Assembly (NCBI GenBank): GCA_934273135.1
Contig: CAKQSU010000009.1
Coordinates: forward strand, 1 to 13,988
Origin: an uncultured Clostridia bacterium
GTDB lineage: Bacteria > Bacillota > Clostridia > Christensenellales > Borkfalkiaceae
Direction of reading: 5' to 3'
Length of the DNA stretch: 13,988 bases
Shown here: positions 1 through 7,592 of the stretch, piece by piece
How positions within the stretch are numbered: position 1 is the stretch's first letter
Layout: every line of letters starts with the position of its first letter
Notes under the pieces: model-generated
Told to the model about the DNA's origin: nothing
The model's database searches: none
Seen by the model: the letters and a program-made list of their open reading frames with translations, nothing else
Translations under genes and position numbers: made by a program

Positions 1-3000
1 ACGGGCGTTAACGTTAAGTCGGAAGTGCCGACGGTGAGTTCGGAAGAGGAAACGAGCTTTTTGTTTAAGCCGTCGTCGACGATAAAGCCGTAAAGGAGTT
101 TGCCCGCGTTTTCGCCCGTCAATGTGACGGCGGGTATGCTTTGACCTTCTTTCATCTTAACGGAAGTCGCGCCGCCCGCAAAAGTTCCGCCGCCCGTGAG
201 CGTGACCGCATACGTTTCGCCCTCGTATTCGGCGTGTTTACCCTTGATGACGTATTGATTGACGCCGAGCTTCATTCCGTTTTTCATGCCGGTGTTGAAT
301 TCGTAATGCGCCATAAGGTTGTTGTTGCCGTAGAACGTGGTGTACAAAACGAATCTCGCGCTCTCGCCCGCTTTAAGCGATACGGAGACGTGCGGATTTG
401 TGGTAGCTTTCGGGTTGCCGCTCGCGCTCGTTAGATAGTATTCGAACGAGATATCCTCGTCGCCGTAGTTCATCATGTCAACGACTACCGTCTTTTCGCC
501 GCCGACCGTCATATAATCGAGCGCGTTCATCGTCATGAAGTAATCGCCCGCTTTGACTTCGCCGTTGTACGAATAAACCGTTGCAAGCTCCGTTCCGCCG
601 GGGCTTGACATGGCGGCGTTGCCTACCATAATCTGCGAAAGACCTTTGTCTGCCTTGCCGAACGCGCCGGCTTTAACCTTGTCATGGCGGATAGGCGTGT
701 TTTGGTTGGCGTCCTCCGCTTTCGGGATAAGCCTTACTTTCTGCAACTCGCTTGTTATGGTTTCGGCGTACTCCACGTACTCGAAGCACGGCTCGACGGA
801 AATGTTTCTGTCCGGCATTACGAAGGTATCTTTCGTGAAGTAATTAGACGGGTTGCCTACTTCCGCCCAGCCCGCTAAGCGGCGGTTCTTGGGCGCGCGG
901 ACTATAACGCTCGGCAAGCCCCTGGTCGTTGCGACGACTACCTTGGAAGAAGCCATAACACCGTCTTCGTCGGGGGCAAAGAAAGCATACTCGCTGTCTA
1001 TAGTAAGCACTCTTTCGTTCTTTTCTACTTTCGAGAGCGCCCTTCCGTCTGTTACGAGCTTGTAGGCGATGGCTTCGTCGGTGTCTTCATAGGTATAAAG
1101 CCCGGACTTGACGCCCGCTTCGAGAGACGGAATCGTAAATTTGTACCAGCCTTTTATTTCGCCCTCGTCCGTCAACGTCGGCGTCTTTGTAATCTGCAAA
1201 TTAGAAGTATCGAGATACTCAGGCTCGTAGCCCGTTATTTCGGCGGAAGTTACGATTTCGATATAGTCGAAGGTTTTGAAAGCCTGGTCGCCGCCGCAAT
1301 TTTCGAGGATAATTTCGTTTTCGCCTTCTATGAGCGTAAGCTGCATTATGGCGTTGCCCATATAGTAAATTTTGCTGCCGTCGCTCTTTTTGACGCAATC
1401 GGCTTTTGCGGGGGTCATCGCGTTGGACTTAACCTTTTTGCCGTTTACTTTGAAGTTGAAAACGCTATCTAACGCGCCTTGTTCGGTAATCCAGCTGTCA
1501 ACGCAATTTATGTTGACGCGCATATTGACTTTGACTTTCTTGTCGGAGTTGAATTTGAAAGTGAAGCTGTTGGTCCCCGCCGTTGCGGCGCGCATGTTGC
1601 GGCTCATCGCAATGCCGCCCGAAAAGTCGGGTGAGAAGAGATACAACGCTTCCGCCGTGAGTTTTTCGCGTTCTTCCTCGGTTTCGCCCCACTTTTGCCA
1701 GCCGACGTAACTGCCCGATTCGGCTTCGAAGCGGTAAGCCTTTAAGCCGTCGTTTTCGGTCATTCTCGTTTCGTCGAGAACGGCGTTTTTGGCGTTGTTT
1801 TCCTCTTCGAGCTTGATGAGCGCGTTGTTTTTTGCTATAACGCCGTTAAAGCCGACAAAGCTTGTGATAAGCACGACTACCGCGGCAACGAGCGCGACCG
1901 AGCGGGTAATGATTGCCGAAAGGTCTTCTTTTCTTGCGGTGTACGCGGGGAATTTGCCCGGTTTTGCAGCAGCCTTTTCGCCCGCGACAACGGAAGCTTT
2001 TACTCCTTCTTTTACCTTTTGAACGCGGTTCTCGTTTTTAACTTTATCGGCGATAAAGGCGTAAGCGAGTTTTGCTTTGTCCGAGATAAACGGGAATGCG
2101 TAAAGGGTTATGAGCAGCGCCCACGAAAGTATCGTAAGCGTGAGAGTGACGCTTTCTAAAAGCCCTAAAAGGTTAATCCAATCGGGGGTTATCTTTATGA
2201 TTTCCGTATTCGAAGAAATTCCGTTCATCGTTGCGGAGTGAACGACCGTGTAAAGTATTTTGTGCGCCGATTCTCTCATTGCCCAGGCGACTGCGCCGTG
2301 GTTTTTCTGATACGGAGTATAGATATCTTTATAGCTCGAATAGTTTCTGTCGGGGATATCCATACCGTTCATGTGTGCGAGCGGCATTCTTCTCCAAGCG
2401 TGCGTATCCTGGAAGTCGGATACGACAAAGCCCGTCATGCCGAATTCGTCGCGAAGAACGGTGTTGCAGAATCCGTGAACGCCCGTGTACTTAGGTCCGA
2501 TAATGTTAAGCCCTAACATTACGTTGCTTGCGCCGCCTTCCTTTATGGCTATCTCGAAGGCGCGGAGATAACATTCGCGCACGGTCTGCTCGTTAGCCCA
2601 TGTGCATACCGTTTGACGGTTGGTTTCCTGTTCGTTCAAGAAGCAATGCTTTAAGTATACGTAAACGCCTTTTTCCTCTATGCCTTTGCAGATAGGCGCG
2701 CAGATTTTGCCCGAAAGGAAAGAATCTTCCGAATAGTATTCAAACGTTCTGCCGCCGTACGCGCCGCGGTGCATGTTTATGCCCGGTCCGTAAAGCCCGG
2801 CGTAGCCCGCCCAAAGCGCGTCCTCACCCCAAGCTTCGCCGTATTCCGCCATAAGCTCTACGTTATACGTTGCGGCAACGAGCGCGTTGCAAGGATATGC
2901 GGGCGGAACTTTGTTTGCGTCCGGGTCGTTGTTGGCTAAGGCATAGCCGCGGTTTGCGCCCGAGTTCGCGCCGTATCTCTGGTTTACGCCTACCGCGCCG

Positions 3001-5237
3001 TTATGGTCTATCGTGACGGGCTTGCCTATGGAAGCTACCGCCGCCGTCATACGTTCGCCGCAGGATAAAAGTTCGACGTAATCTTGCCAGGTCATCTGGT
3101 CTAAAAGCGCGTCCCACATGGGGTCGTCGTAAGCTATTTTGTTGCCGTCCGCGTCTACGCGCAAGTCGATAAGGTTGTAGGAAGTTTCCGTCGAGCCGTA
3201 AGTCGGATATTTTACGTTATCCGCGGGGATATCTTTGGCTATTTCGAAAACGTCGTATTCTATTTTTTCCGTCCAGTTAAGTTTTACGTTTTGGTTGGTG
3301 AAGTTGTTGTCTTCGTCAAAACCGAAAAACGTTGTGCCGTTCCAGTTTTTCCTCGTGGTGTATTCGACCCGGTTATCGCCTCTGCCCTCGTAACGGTTGA
3401 TGTCCGCGTCGTCGAATTTGTTGGAGATTATCGCGCCTTTGTCGTCTTCGCTCTCCGCTTTTTTAAGTCCCGATTTTATAGCGGAATCGTCGGTGGAATA
3501 GGTCTTTGCGTCGAAGTTTTCTGTCACATCGTCAATCTTTTTTGCAAAAGTCGCGTCGCCGCCGTCCGTCATTCCGTCGGCTTTTGTTTTATCCTTAGCC
3601 GCTAAAATGTTGTTGAGCGCGTCATGGCAATCTTTGCCGACGGAAAGGTAATAATCGCCTTTTTCAAGTATGTACGCGCCGAACTTTGTTTCGTCGAGCG
3701 GGTTTACGCAGGACGAATCGTAAGAAGCAAAATACTTCTTTTCAACGTTTACAGTTACCGTCTGGCTTTCGCCTTTATCAAGAATTTTTGTTTTTGCAAA
3801 GCCCGCAAGCTCCACCGCCGCCTTTTCGACGCCGTGTTCCTTGTCGTAATCGGTGTACGGTTTTTGCAGGTAAACCTGAACTACTTCCTTGCCGGGCTTT
3901 TCGCCGACGTTGGTGACTTTAACGGTAACGTCGTAACAGTCGGTTTCGGCGTTGTACGCTACCGAATAATCGGAATATTCGAAGTCGGTATACGAAAGCC
4001 CGAAGCCGAACGGGTATTTAACGACGGAATTATAGTCGTATTCGCCCACGTTTTCCGCGCCTAAAACCTTGTCTTCGTAACGCGTTTCGGTGTAGCGGTA
4101 GCCGTTGTAAATGCCTTCTTGGTAAACAACGTAATATACGCCCGTATGGTCGTACATAGTCGCTTTCGACGGGGAACCGCCCGCAGGGTTGTTGCCGTGC
4201 GTGCCGCCGTATTTTATCGTGTTTCCGCTATAACTATATCTACCGAAGTTGGCGTGAACGGGGTTAAAGCGATGTTCCGTCCAGAAAGTGTCGGCAAGTC
4301 TGCCGCTCGGGTTTACGCTGCCGACGAGGATATTCGCTATCGCCTTTGCGCCGGTCGAACCGAGCGTACCGCACCAGACAGCCGCGTCTACGCCGAATTC
4401 TTCCTTGTCGATAAAGCCGAGTTCGACCTGGTTTGCCATGTTGAGGATAAGAACTACGCTTTCAAACGTGCCTTTGTCCTTTTCAGCTTTCAACGCCCTT
4501 AAAAAGTCAAGCTCTCTGTCCGTCATTTCAAGGTAGTTGCCGTTTTTGAGGTCGGTTGGGTCGCCCGCGGAACCGTCCGTCGGGGTAAAACCTTCCGTGT
4601 TGGGGCGAATATCCACGTTTTCACTGCCTAAGCGGGAAAGAACGAATACCGCGGACTTTGCCTTTTTGGTCTTTATTGCTTCGGGAATGTCCGTCCACTT
4701 TGCGTCCGCTATGGAATACGCCACGCCTATAGACGTACCGGCTTTTCTGCCGTAAGTGTCCTTGTTATCCTCGTACCATTTCCACAAATCTTCGTTTATG
4801 TTAAGCCCTACCGACGGGTCGGTGAGCGTTTCTTTAAGGTTAAGCGAAGACGCCGAAGTCGCGCTCGAACCGCCGCCGCCCACCGCAAGGTTGATGGACG
4901 AAGCCGAGAAAAGGCTTATCGTGTCACCCTTTTTAAACGGCAAAGCTTTGTTTACGTTGCGCAAAAGCACACTGCCTTCCGCAACTACGTTTTCGCCCGC
5001 TTTTTCGGAGTTTTCGATAACTTGCTTAACGGAAGAAAACTTAGACTTATAATACAACGTGTCTACTTCCTCGCCCGTTTCCTTGTTCAAAACAATCTGC
5101 GTTTTTGAGCCGAGCGTATTCGAGATAGCCGCGGTGTTTTCCATTGCTATCGCGCCGCCGGTGAACAAAAACGCCGTTATCACGGTCAGAACCGCCGTGA
5201 AAGCTTTACTTATCGTAATCCATACGCTCTTTTTCAT
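1..5237 (-). CDS. Membrane-anchored GH3 glycoside hydrolase, reversed domain order (3' end outside window)
   Basis: Open for 1745 codons without a stop and runs off the left edge. Likely a beta-glucosidase/xylosidase-type enzyme acting outside the membrane. Order seen: hydrophobic N-terminal anchor (about 5-32); GH3 C-terminal-type domain (about 84-420, with AEGSVLLRN and YPFGFGLSYTDFEY); Fn3-like domain (about 435-500, VKVTNVGEKPGKEVVQVYL); linker; GH3 N-terminal-type barrel (about 706-1005, with GGRTFEYYSED, LKHCFLNEQET and VVSDFQD, whose Asp941 matches the GH3 nucleophile); TM helix (about 1023-1051); Lys-rich loop; TM helix (about 1107-1133); CBM6/35-like beta-sandwich (about 1164-1333, AYRFEAESGSYVG to FDYIEIV); further beta-rich domains. 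Reversed GH3 order is known from some Ruminococcus and Butyrivibrio enzymes. The start codon overlaps the upstream stop as ATGA, and AAGGAG lies 8 nt before it. Family assignment is firm; substrate is unknown. Confidence 0.93.
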   Translation of the reverse strand, partial: MKKSVWITISKAFTAVLTVITAFLFTGGAIAMENTAAISNTLGSKTQIVLNKETGEEVDTLYYKSKFSSVKQVIENSEKAGENVVAEGSVLLRNVNKALPFKKGDTISLFSASSINLAVGGGGSSATSASSLNLKETLTDPSVGLNINEDLWKWYEDNKDTYGRKAGTSIGVAYSIADAKWTDIPEAIKTKKAKSAVFVLSRLGSENVDIRPNTEGFTPTDGSAGDPTDLKNGNYLEMTDRELDFLRALKAEKDKGTFESVVLILNMANQVELGFIDKEEFGVDAAVWCGTLGSTGAKAIANILVGSVNPSGRLADTFWTEHRFNPVHANFGRYSYSGNTIKYGGTHGNNPAGGSPSKATMYDHTGVYYVVYQEGIYNGYRYTETRYEDKVLGAENVGEYDYNSVVKYPFGFGLSYTDFEYSDYSVAYNAETDCYDVTVKVTNVGEKPGKEVVQVYLQKPYTDYDKEHGVEKAAVELAGFAKTKILDKGESQTVTVNVEKKYFASYDSSCVNPLDETKFGAYILEKGDYYLSVGKDCHDALNNILAAKDKTKADGMTDGGDATFAKKIDDVTENFDAKTYSTDDSAIKSGLKKAESEDDKGAIISNKFDDADINRYEGRGDNRVEYTTRKNWNGTTFFGFDEDNNFTNQNVKLNWTEKIEYDVFEIAKDIPADNVKYPTYGSTETSYNLIDLRVDADGNKIAYDDPMWDALLDQMTWQDYVELLSCGERMTAAVASIGKPVTIDHNGAVGVNQRYGANSGANRGYALANNDPDANKVPPAYPCNALVAATYNVELMAEYGEAWGEDALWAGYAGLYGPGINMHRGAYGGRTFEYYSEDSFLSGKICAPICKGIEEKGVYVYLKHCFLNEQETNRQTVCTWANEQTVRECYLRAFEIAIKEGGASNVMLGLNIIGPKYTGVHGFCNTVLRDEFGMTGFVVSDFQDTHAWRRMPLAHMNGMDIPDRNYSSYKDIYTPYQKNHGAVAWAMRESAHKILYTVVHSATMNGISSNTEIIKITPDWINLLGLLESVTLTLTILSWALLITLYAFPFISDKAKLAYAFIADKVKNENRVQKVKEGVKASVVAGEKAAAKPGKFPAYTARKEDLSAIITRSVALVAAVVVLITSFVGFNGVIAKNNALIKLEEENNAKNAVLDETRMTENDGLKAYRFEAESGSYVGWQKWGETEEEREKLTAEALYLFSPDFSGGIAMSRNMRAATAGTNSFTFKFNSDKKVKVNMRVNINCVDSWITEQGALDSVFNFKVNGKKVKSNAMTPAKADCVKKSDGSKIYYMGNAIMQLTLIEGENEIILENCGGDQAFKTFDYIEIVTSAEITGYEPEYLDTSNLQITKTPTLTDEGEIKGWYKFTIPSLEAGVKSGLYTYEDTDEAIAYKLVTDGRALSKVEKNERVLTIDSEYAFFAPDEDGVMASSKVVVATTRGLPSVIVRAPKNRRLAGWAEVGNPSNYFTKDTFVMPDRNISVEPCFEYVEYAETITSELQKVRLIPKAEDANQNTPIRHDKVKAGAFGKADKGLSQIMVGNAAMSSPGGTELATVYSYNGEVKAGDYFMTMNALDYMTVGGEKTVVVDMMNYGDEDISFEYYLTSASGNPKATTNPHVSVSLKAGESARFVLYTTFYGNNNLMAHYEFNTGMKNGMKLGVNQYVIKGKHAEYEGETYAVTLTGGGTFAGGATSVKMKEGQSIPAVTLTGENAGKLLYGFIVDDGLNKKLVSSSELTVGTSDLTLTP

Positions 5238-5674
5238 CTTTCCGTCTCCTTAACTTCCTGTTTGGTTTTCGCCATAAAGCAAGATACGATAAACGCAATC
5301 ACGGCTATACACGTTAAAATAACGAACCACAAAAACGACTTATCTATTTGAGCTATCGCTTCCGCGCTTACGCCGTTATAAAATACTTCGGTGAAGTACA
5401 TGTAAACGGTGCGAATACAAGCGCATTGAGAAGCGAGTGTTAAAAGTCCGCCGACAAGCGGAGCGAACGGCATTGTTACGTCGATTACGGATAGCGCCGC
5501 AACGCATAAAAAAGCCGCAAGCGATAAAAAGAAGACGGCAAAGCTCATGTACTTACTCATGCTCTCGCCCGTGAACCCGATTATGTACGTTATCGCCGCC
5601 GCAAGCGAAAGTATCGCCGCGCCGACGTAGACGTAATACCCGGGAGTCCTCTTTTTAAGGTAGGTTAAAAACAT
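5234..5674 (-). CDS. Small four-helix membrane protein, co-translated with the GH3 enzyme
   Basis: A 146-residue protein with four predicted membrane helices (about 13-34, 42-63, 66-90 and 110-134), a short basic N-terminus (KKRTPGYYVY) and a charged C-terminal tail. I recognise no catalytic motif or named family. The start has an excellent site, GGAGG 6 nt before ATG. Its TGA overlaps the ATG of the GH3 gene by 4 bp, so the two are probably translationally coupled and made in fixed proportion. I infer an accessory or stabilising partner for the membrane-anchored GH3, because the overlap is tight and the GH3 itself has three membrane helices. No function can be claimed from sequence alone. 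Confidence 0.85.
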   Translation of the reverse strand: MFLTYLKKRTPGYYVYVGAAILSLAAAITYIIGFTGESMSKYMSFAVFFLSLAAFLCVAALSVIDVTMPFAPLVGGLLTLASQCACIRTVYMYFTEVFYNGVSAEAIAQIDKSFLWFVILTCIAVIAFIVSCFMAKTKQEVKETER

Positions 5675-5688
5675 TTATATCCTCCCTC

Positions 5689-5739
5689 CCTCGCAATTTG
5701 GATTTTTTGTTTTTGCGAGGAAAAAATTTTCTTATTTTA
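5689..5739 (-). promoter_or_regulatory. Leader inverted repeat and possible -10 box of the GH3 unit
   Basis: A perfect 8-bp inverted repeat (CCTCGCAA at 5689-5696, TTGCGAGG at 5713-5720) lies directly before the ribosome binding site of the 5674 start. On the minus strand its second arm runs into the purine-rich Shine-Dalgarno stretch. A TAAAAT at 5739-5734 could be a -10 box, but no good -35 stands 16-18 bp upstream of it. The repeat could be an operator or an RNA hairpin controlling access to the start. The inverted repeat is certain; the promoter call is weak. Confidence 0.4.
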
Positions 5740-6028
5740 AACCGCTCGGCGTTTTTTCTTTGTTTGCCTTTTTGCGGTCGTTTTCGTTTTCAGAGTTTTT
5801 TATCGGGAATTAAAAATATTTTCGTTGTCCTTATATTACCGTTTGCGTTCCGTTTTTGCCGAAAGTTTCGGCTTTTATAATCGTTTTACTCTGCTCTCTT
5901 TTTTTTACTCTTTCTCTTTTTCCGTCTTTAAAGGAACAATACTTTCTCTTTTTTCTCTCGCGCGCATGCGCGTCGGTTATATTTTATGCGCACCGTTTTT
6001 TACATGCACAAAAGCAATTAAGGTTTAA
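5740..6028. other. T-rich non-coding spacer
   Basis: Pyrimidine-rich on the plus strand, with many runs of four to eight T. The plus-strand reading frames here are Phe/Ser-rich, lack convincing ribosome binding sites and look like by-products of composition. A 12-bp GC palindrome, CGCGCATGCGCG, stands out at 5961-5972 inside otherwise AT-rich DNA. The TAAAAT/TATAAA-like boxes on the minus strand have no clear -35 partner. I see no gene here. Confidence 0.6.
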
Positions 6029-6066
6029 GCTTTTGCGCTACGCGCAAAAGCCCCTCCGGAGGGGCT
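6029..6066 (-). terminator. Two overlapping perfect palindromes, probable terminator of the uxuA-SDR transcript
   Basis: On the minus strand AGCCCCTCCGGAGGGGCT (6066-6049) is a perfect 18-bp palindrome followed by a short T run. That T run belongs to a second inverted repeat, GCTTTTGCGC / GCGCAAAAGC (6029-6038 and 6042-6051), with a 3-nt loop. Position after the SDR gene and before the next unit suits transcription termination. The T tract is only four long, and the back-to-back arrangement also resembles a mobile palindromic repeat. Confidence 0.5.
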
Positions 6067-6084
6067 GTGAGTGACTGATTGTCG

Positions 6085-6178
6085 CCTCTCCGCGAGGTTT
6101 TATGCAATTTTCGGCGAATTGAAAATTCGCCCTATATTCGGCTCCTTTGCCCGCTCGTAACTTTACTTGCGGGCAAAG
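6085..6178. repeat. Cluster of small perfect inverted repeats downstream of the SDR gene
   Basis: Three further hairpins follow each other: CCTC/GAGG (6085-6097); GGCGAATT-GAA-AATTCGCC (6113-6131, perfect 8-bp arms); and CTTTGCCCGC / GCGGGCAAAG (6145-6154 and 6169-6178, perfect 10-bp arms, 14-nt loop). None is followed by a long T run on either strand. There is no coding potential. With 6029-6066 this makes five hairpins in about 150 bp, suggesting a palindromic repeat or MITE-like relic. Confidence 0.55.
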
Positions 6179-6185
6179 ATGCCTC

Positions 6186-6218
6186 TTTCAATTTTCAACT
6201 TTCAATTTTCAATTGAAA
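6186..6218. repeat. CAATTTT/CAACTTT heptad repeat abutting the SDR stop codon
   Basis: About four heptads of the CAAYTTT type (for example CAATTTT CAACTTT CAATTTT) run up to the base before the SDR stop codon. The same heptads occur on the other side of the SDR gene, near 7091-7187, so the gene is bracketed by related low-complexity repeats. Non-coding. Confidence 0.6.
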
Positions 6219-7058
6219 TCAGACGCCGCTGTATGCGGAGAAGCCGCCGTCTATCGGGAGAACGACGCCCGTTATGAAGCTTGCGGAAGACGGTGAGATT
6301 AAAAGAAGCGTTGCGGGAGCAAGTTCCTTAAAATCGCCGAATCTGCCCATCGGGGTGGCGTTCAAAATTTTGTGGCTGCGAGCCGTCGGGGTGCCGTCCT
6401 CGTTGAACAAAAGCTTTTGGTTCTGCGCGGAAACGAAGAATCCCGGTGCGATTGCGTTTACTCTTATGCCGACTTTGGCAAAGTGAACGGCAAGCCACTG
6501 CGTAAAGTTGCTTATAGCCGCCTTAGCCGCGCTGTACGCCGGTATTTTTGTGAGCGGCGTGAAAGCGTTCATAGACGAAATGTTGAGGATAGAGCAGCCT
6601 TCCTTGCCTATCATATCCTTTGCAAATACCTGGGTCGGCAAAAAAGTACCGGTAAAGTTAAGCCCGAACACGAACTCAACGCCCTTTTGGTCGAGCGAGA
6701 AGAAATCGCCTTCTACGCTTTCGTAGGAAGCAAATTCGTTGACGGTGGTCGCTCTCGGGTTATTGCCGCCCGCACCGTTGATAAGGATATCCACGGTGCC
6801 TAAGCCCTCGTTTACGCCCTTGCGAGCTTCTTCGATGCTTGCTTTGTCCAAAACGTTGCAAGCGTACGCTTTTGCGATGCCGCCCTCGGCTACGATTTCG
6901 TCGGCAACCTTTTGCGCCGCCGCGAGATTAAGGTCCAAAAGAGCGATTTTTGCGCCGTTTTTGGCGATTGCGTGGGCAAGACCGCCGCATATAACGCCGC
7001 CCGCGCCGGTGATAACTACTACTTTGTTTTGTAAGTCTTTGATTTCAAAATTTTCCAT
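6219..7058 (-). CDS. uxuB: D-mannonate oxidoreductase (fructuronate reductase), SDR type
   Basis: A 279-residue cytoplasmic short-chain dehydrogenase that should interconvert D-fructuronate and D-mannonate using NAD(P)H. Visible SDR landmarks: Rossmann motif TGAGGVICG (17-25), NGAG (94-97), catalytic Ser in NISSMNA (161/162), Tyr175 and Lys179 in YSAAK, and a C-terminal GVVLPIDGGFSAYSGV. Length and sequence fit the Bacillus YjmF-like SDR form, not the long-chain E. coli UxuB, so it is probably a functional analogue. The start has GGAGG about 10 nt upstream. It lies downstream of uxuA on the same strand, across 520 bp of repeats, and is flanked by heptad repeats on both sides. Specificity rests on overall similarity plus neighbours; a gluconate or other sugar-acid dehydrogenase is the alternative. 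Confidence 0.88.
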   Translation of the reverse strand: MENFEIKDLQNKVVVITGAGGVICGGLAHAIAKNGAKIALLDLNLAAAQKVADEIVAEGGIAKAYACNVLDKASIEEARKGVNEGLGTVDILINGAGGNNPRATTVNEFASYESVEGDFFSLDQKGVEFVFGLNFTGTFLPTQVFAKDMIGKEGCSILNISSMNAFTPLTKIPAYSAAKAAISNFTQWLAVHFAKVGIRVNAIAPGFFVSAQNQKLLFNEDGTPTARSHKILNATPMGRFGDFKELAPATLLLISPSSASFITGVVLPIDGGFSAYSGV

Positions 7059-7090
7059 AATATTTTTTCCTCCGAAAAAGAGAGTTTTTC

Positions 7091-7190
7091 AAGTTGAAAG
7101 TTTAAAATTGAAAGGTGAAAATTGTTGACGAATTTATATATATTATTTTATCCGCAACTTTCAATTTTCCGTTTTCAATTTTCGATTTGC
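7091..7190. repeat. A/T heptad arrays forming an imperfect inverted repeat upstream of the SDR gene
   Basis: TTGAAA/TTGAAAA-type heptads on the plus strand (7091-7124) face their complement (7157-7187) across an AT-rich centre. Arms 7104-7124 and 7162-7182 match at 18 of 21 positions. The centre (7125-7156) is almost pure A/T, so a local promoter for the SDR gene is possible, but I cannot pick a convincing -35/-10 pair. Non-coding. Confidence 0.55.
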
Positions 7191-7196
7191 GCAATT

Positions 7197-7592
7197 ATAC
7201 GTTCTCGGTTCCGAGGACGGAGAGTGCGTCGGATTGCCACAACAGGCGAGAGCGGCGCGCAGGCGCGTACTCTACGTACGTAACTGTGTGACGGTCGAAC
7301 ACGTAGTGGCAAGGCGGCGTGCTATACGTTCTCGCTCCCGAGGACGGAGAAGGGTTGCAGAGACGGGCAACAGGTCGGTGAATGCCGATGGGCGCGTACT
7401 CTACGTACGTAACCGAGGCTGAGCCGACACGTAGCCCGTATATGCGCCCATATGTGTTCTCGGTCCCGAGGACGGAGAGTGCGTCGGATTGCCACAACAG
7501 GCGAGAGCGGCGCGCAGGCGCGTACTTGAACGTACGTAACTAAAGCGACGCTCGAACACGTAGTGGCAAGGCGGCGTGCTATACGTTCTCGG
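7197..7592. repeat. Three tandem 127-129 bp structured repeats plus a 12-bp partial fourth copy
   Basis: Units are 7197-7323, 7324-7451 and 7452-7580, each opening with an ATACGTTCTCGG-like sequence; the same 12-mer recurs at 7581-7592. Units 1 and 3 share a perfect 61-bp run (7211-7271 and 7466-7526) and a perfect 40-bp run (7295-7334 and 7552-7591) but differ between. Unit 2 keeps only the opening block (to GACGGAGA), GCGCGTACTCTACGTACGT and ACACGTAG. Units 1 and 2 can pair CTACGT with ACGTAG inside an outer stem. That outer stem is TTGCCAC/GTGGCAA in units 1 and 3 but ATGGGCGC/GCGCCCAT in unit 2. Reading frames through the array are not maintained between units because the period is not a fixed multiple of three. 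The array lies between uxuA and the SDR gene and reaches into the uxuA stop. Confidence 0.9.

Noticed and set aside
3291..4064. Plus-strand frames of 104 and 146 codons inside the GH3 gene
   Set aside because: The opposite strand encodes a continuous GH3 protein with Fn3-like and GH3 motifs at these positions.
5698..6074. Plus-strand Phe/Ser-rich frames of 60-72 codons
   Set aside because: Produced by T-rich DNA; no convincing ribosome binding sites and no protein-like pattern beyond composition.
7197..7580. CRISPR array or integron attC sites
   Set aside because: Units are long, directly adjacent and lack short identical repeats with unique spacers; no GTTRRRY/RYYYAAC core pair was found, and no cas or integrase gene is present.
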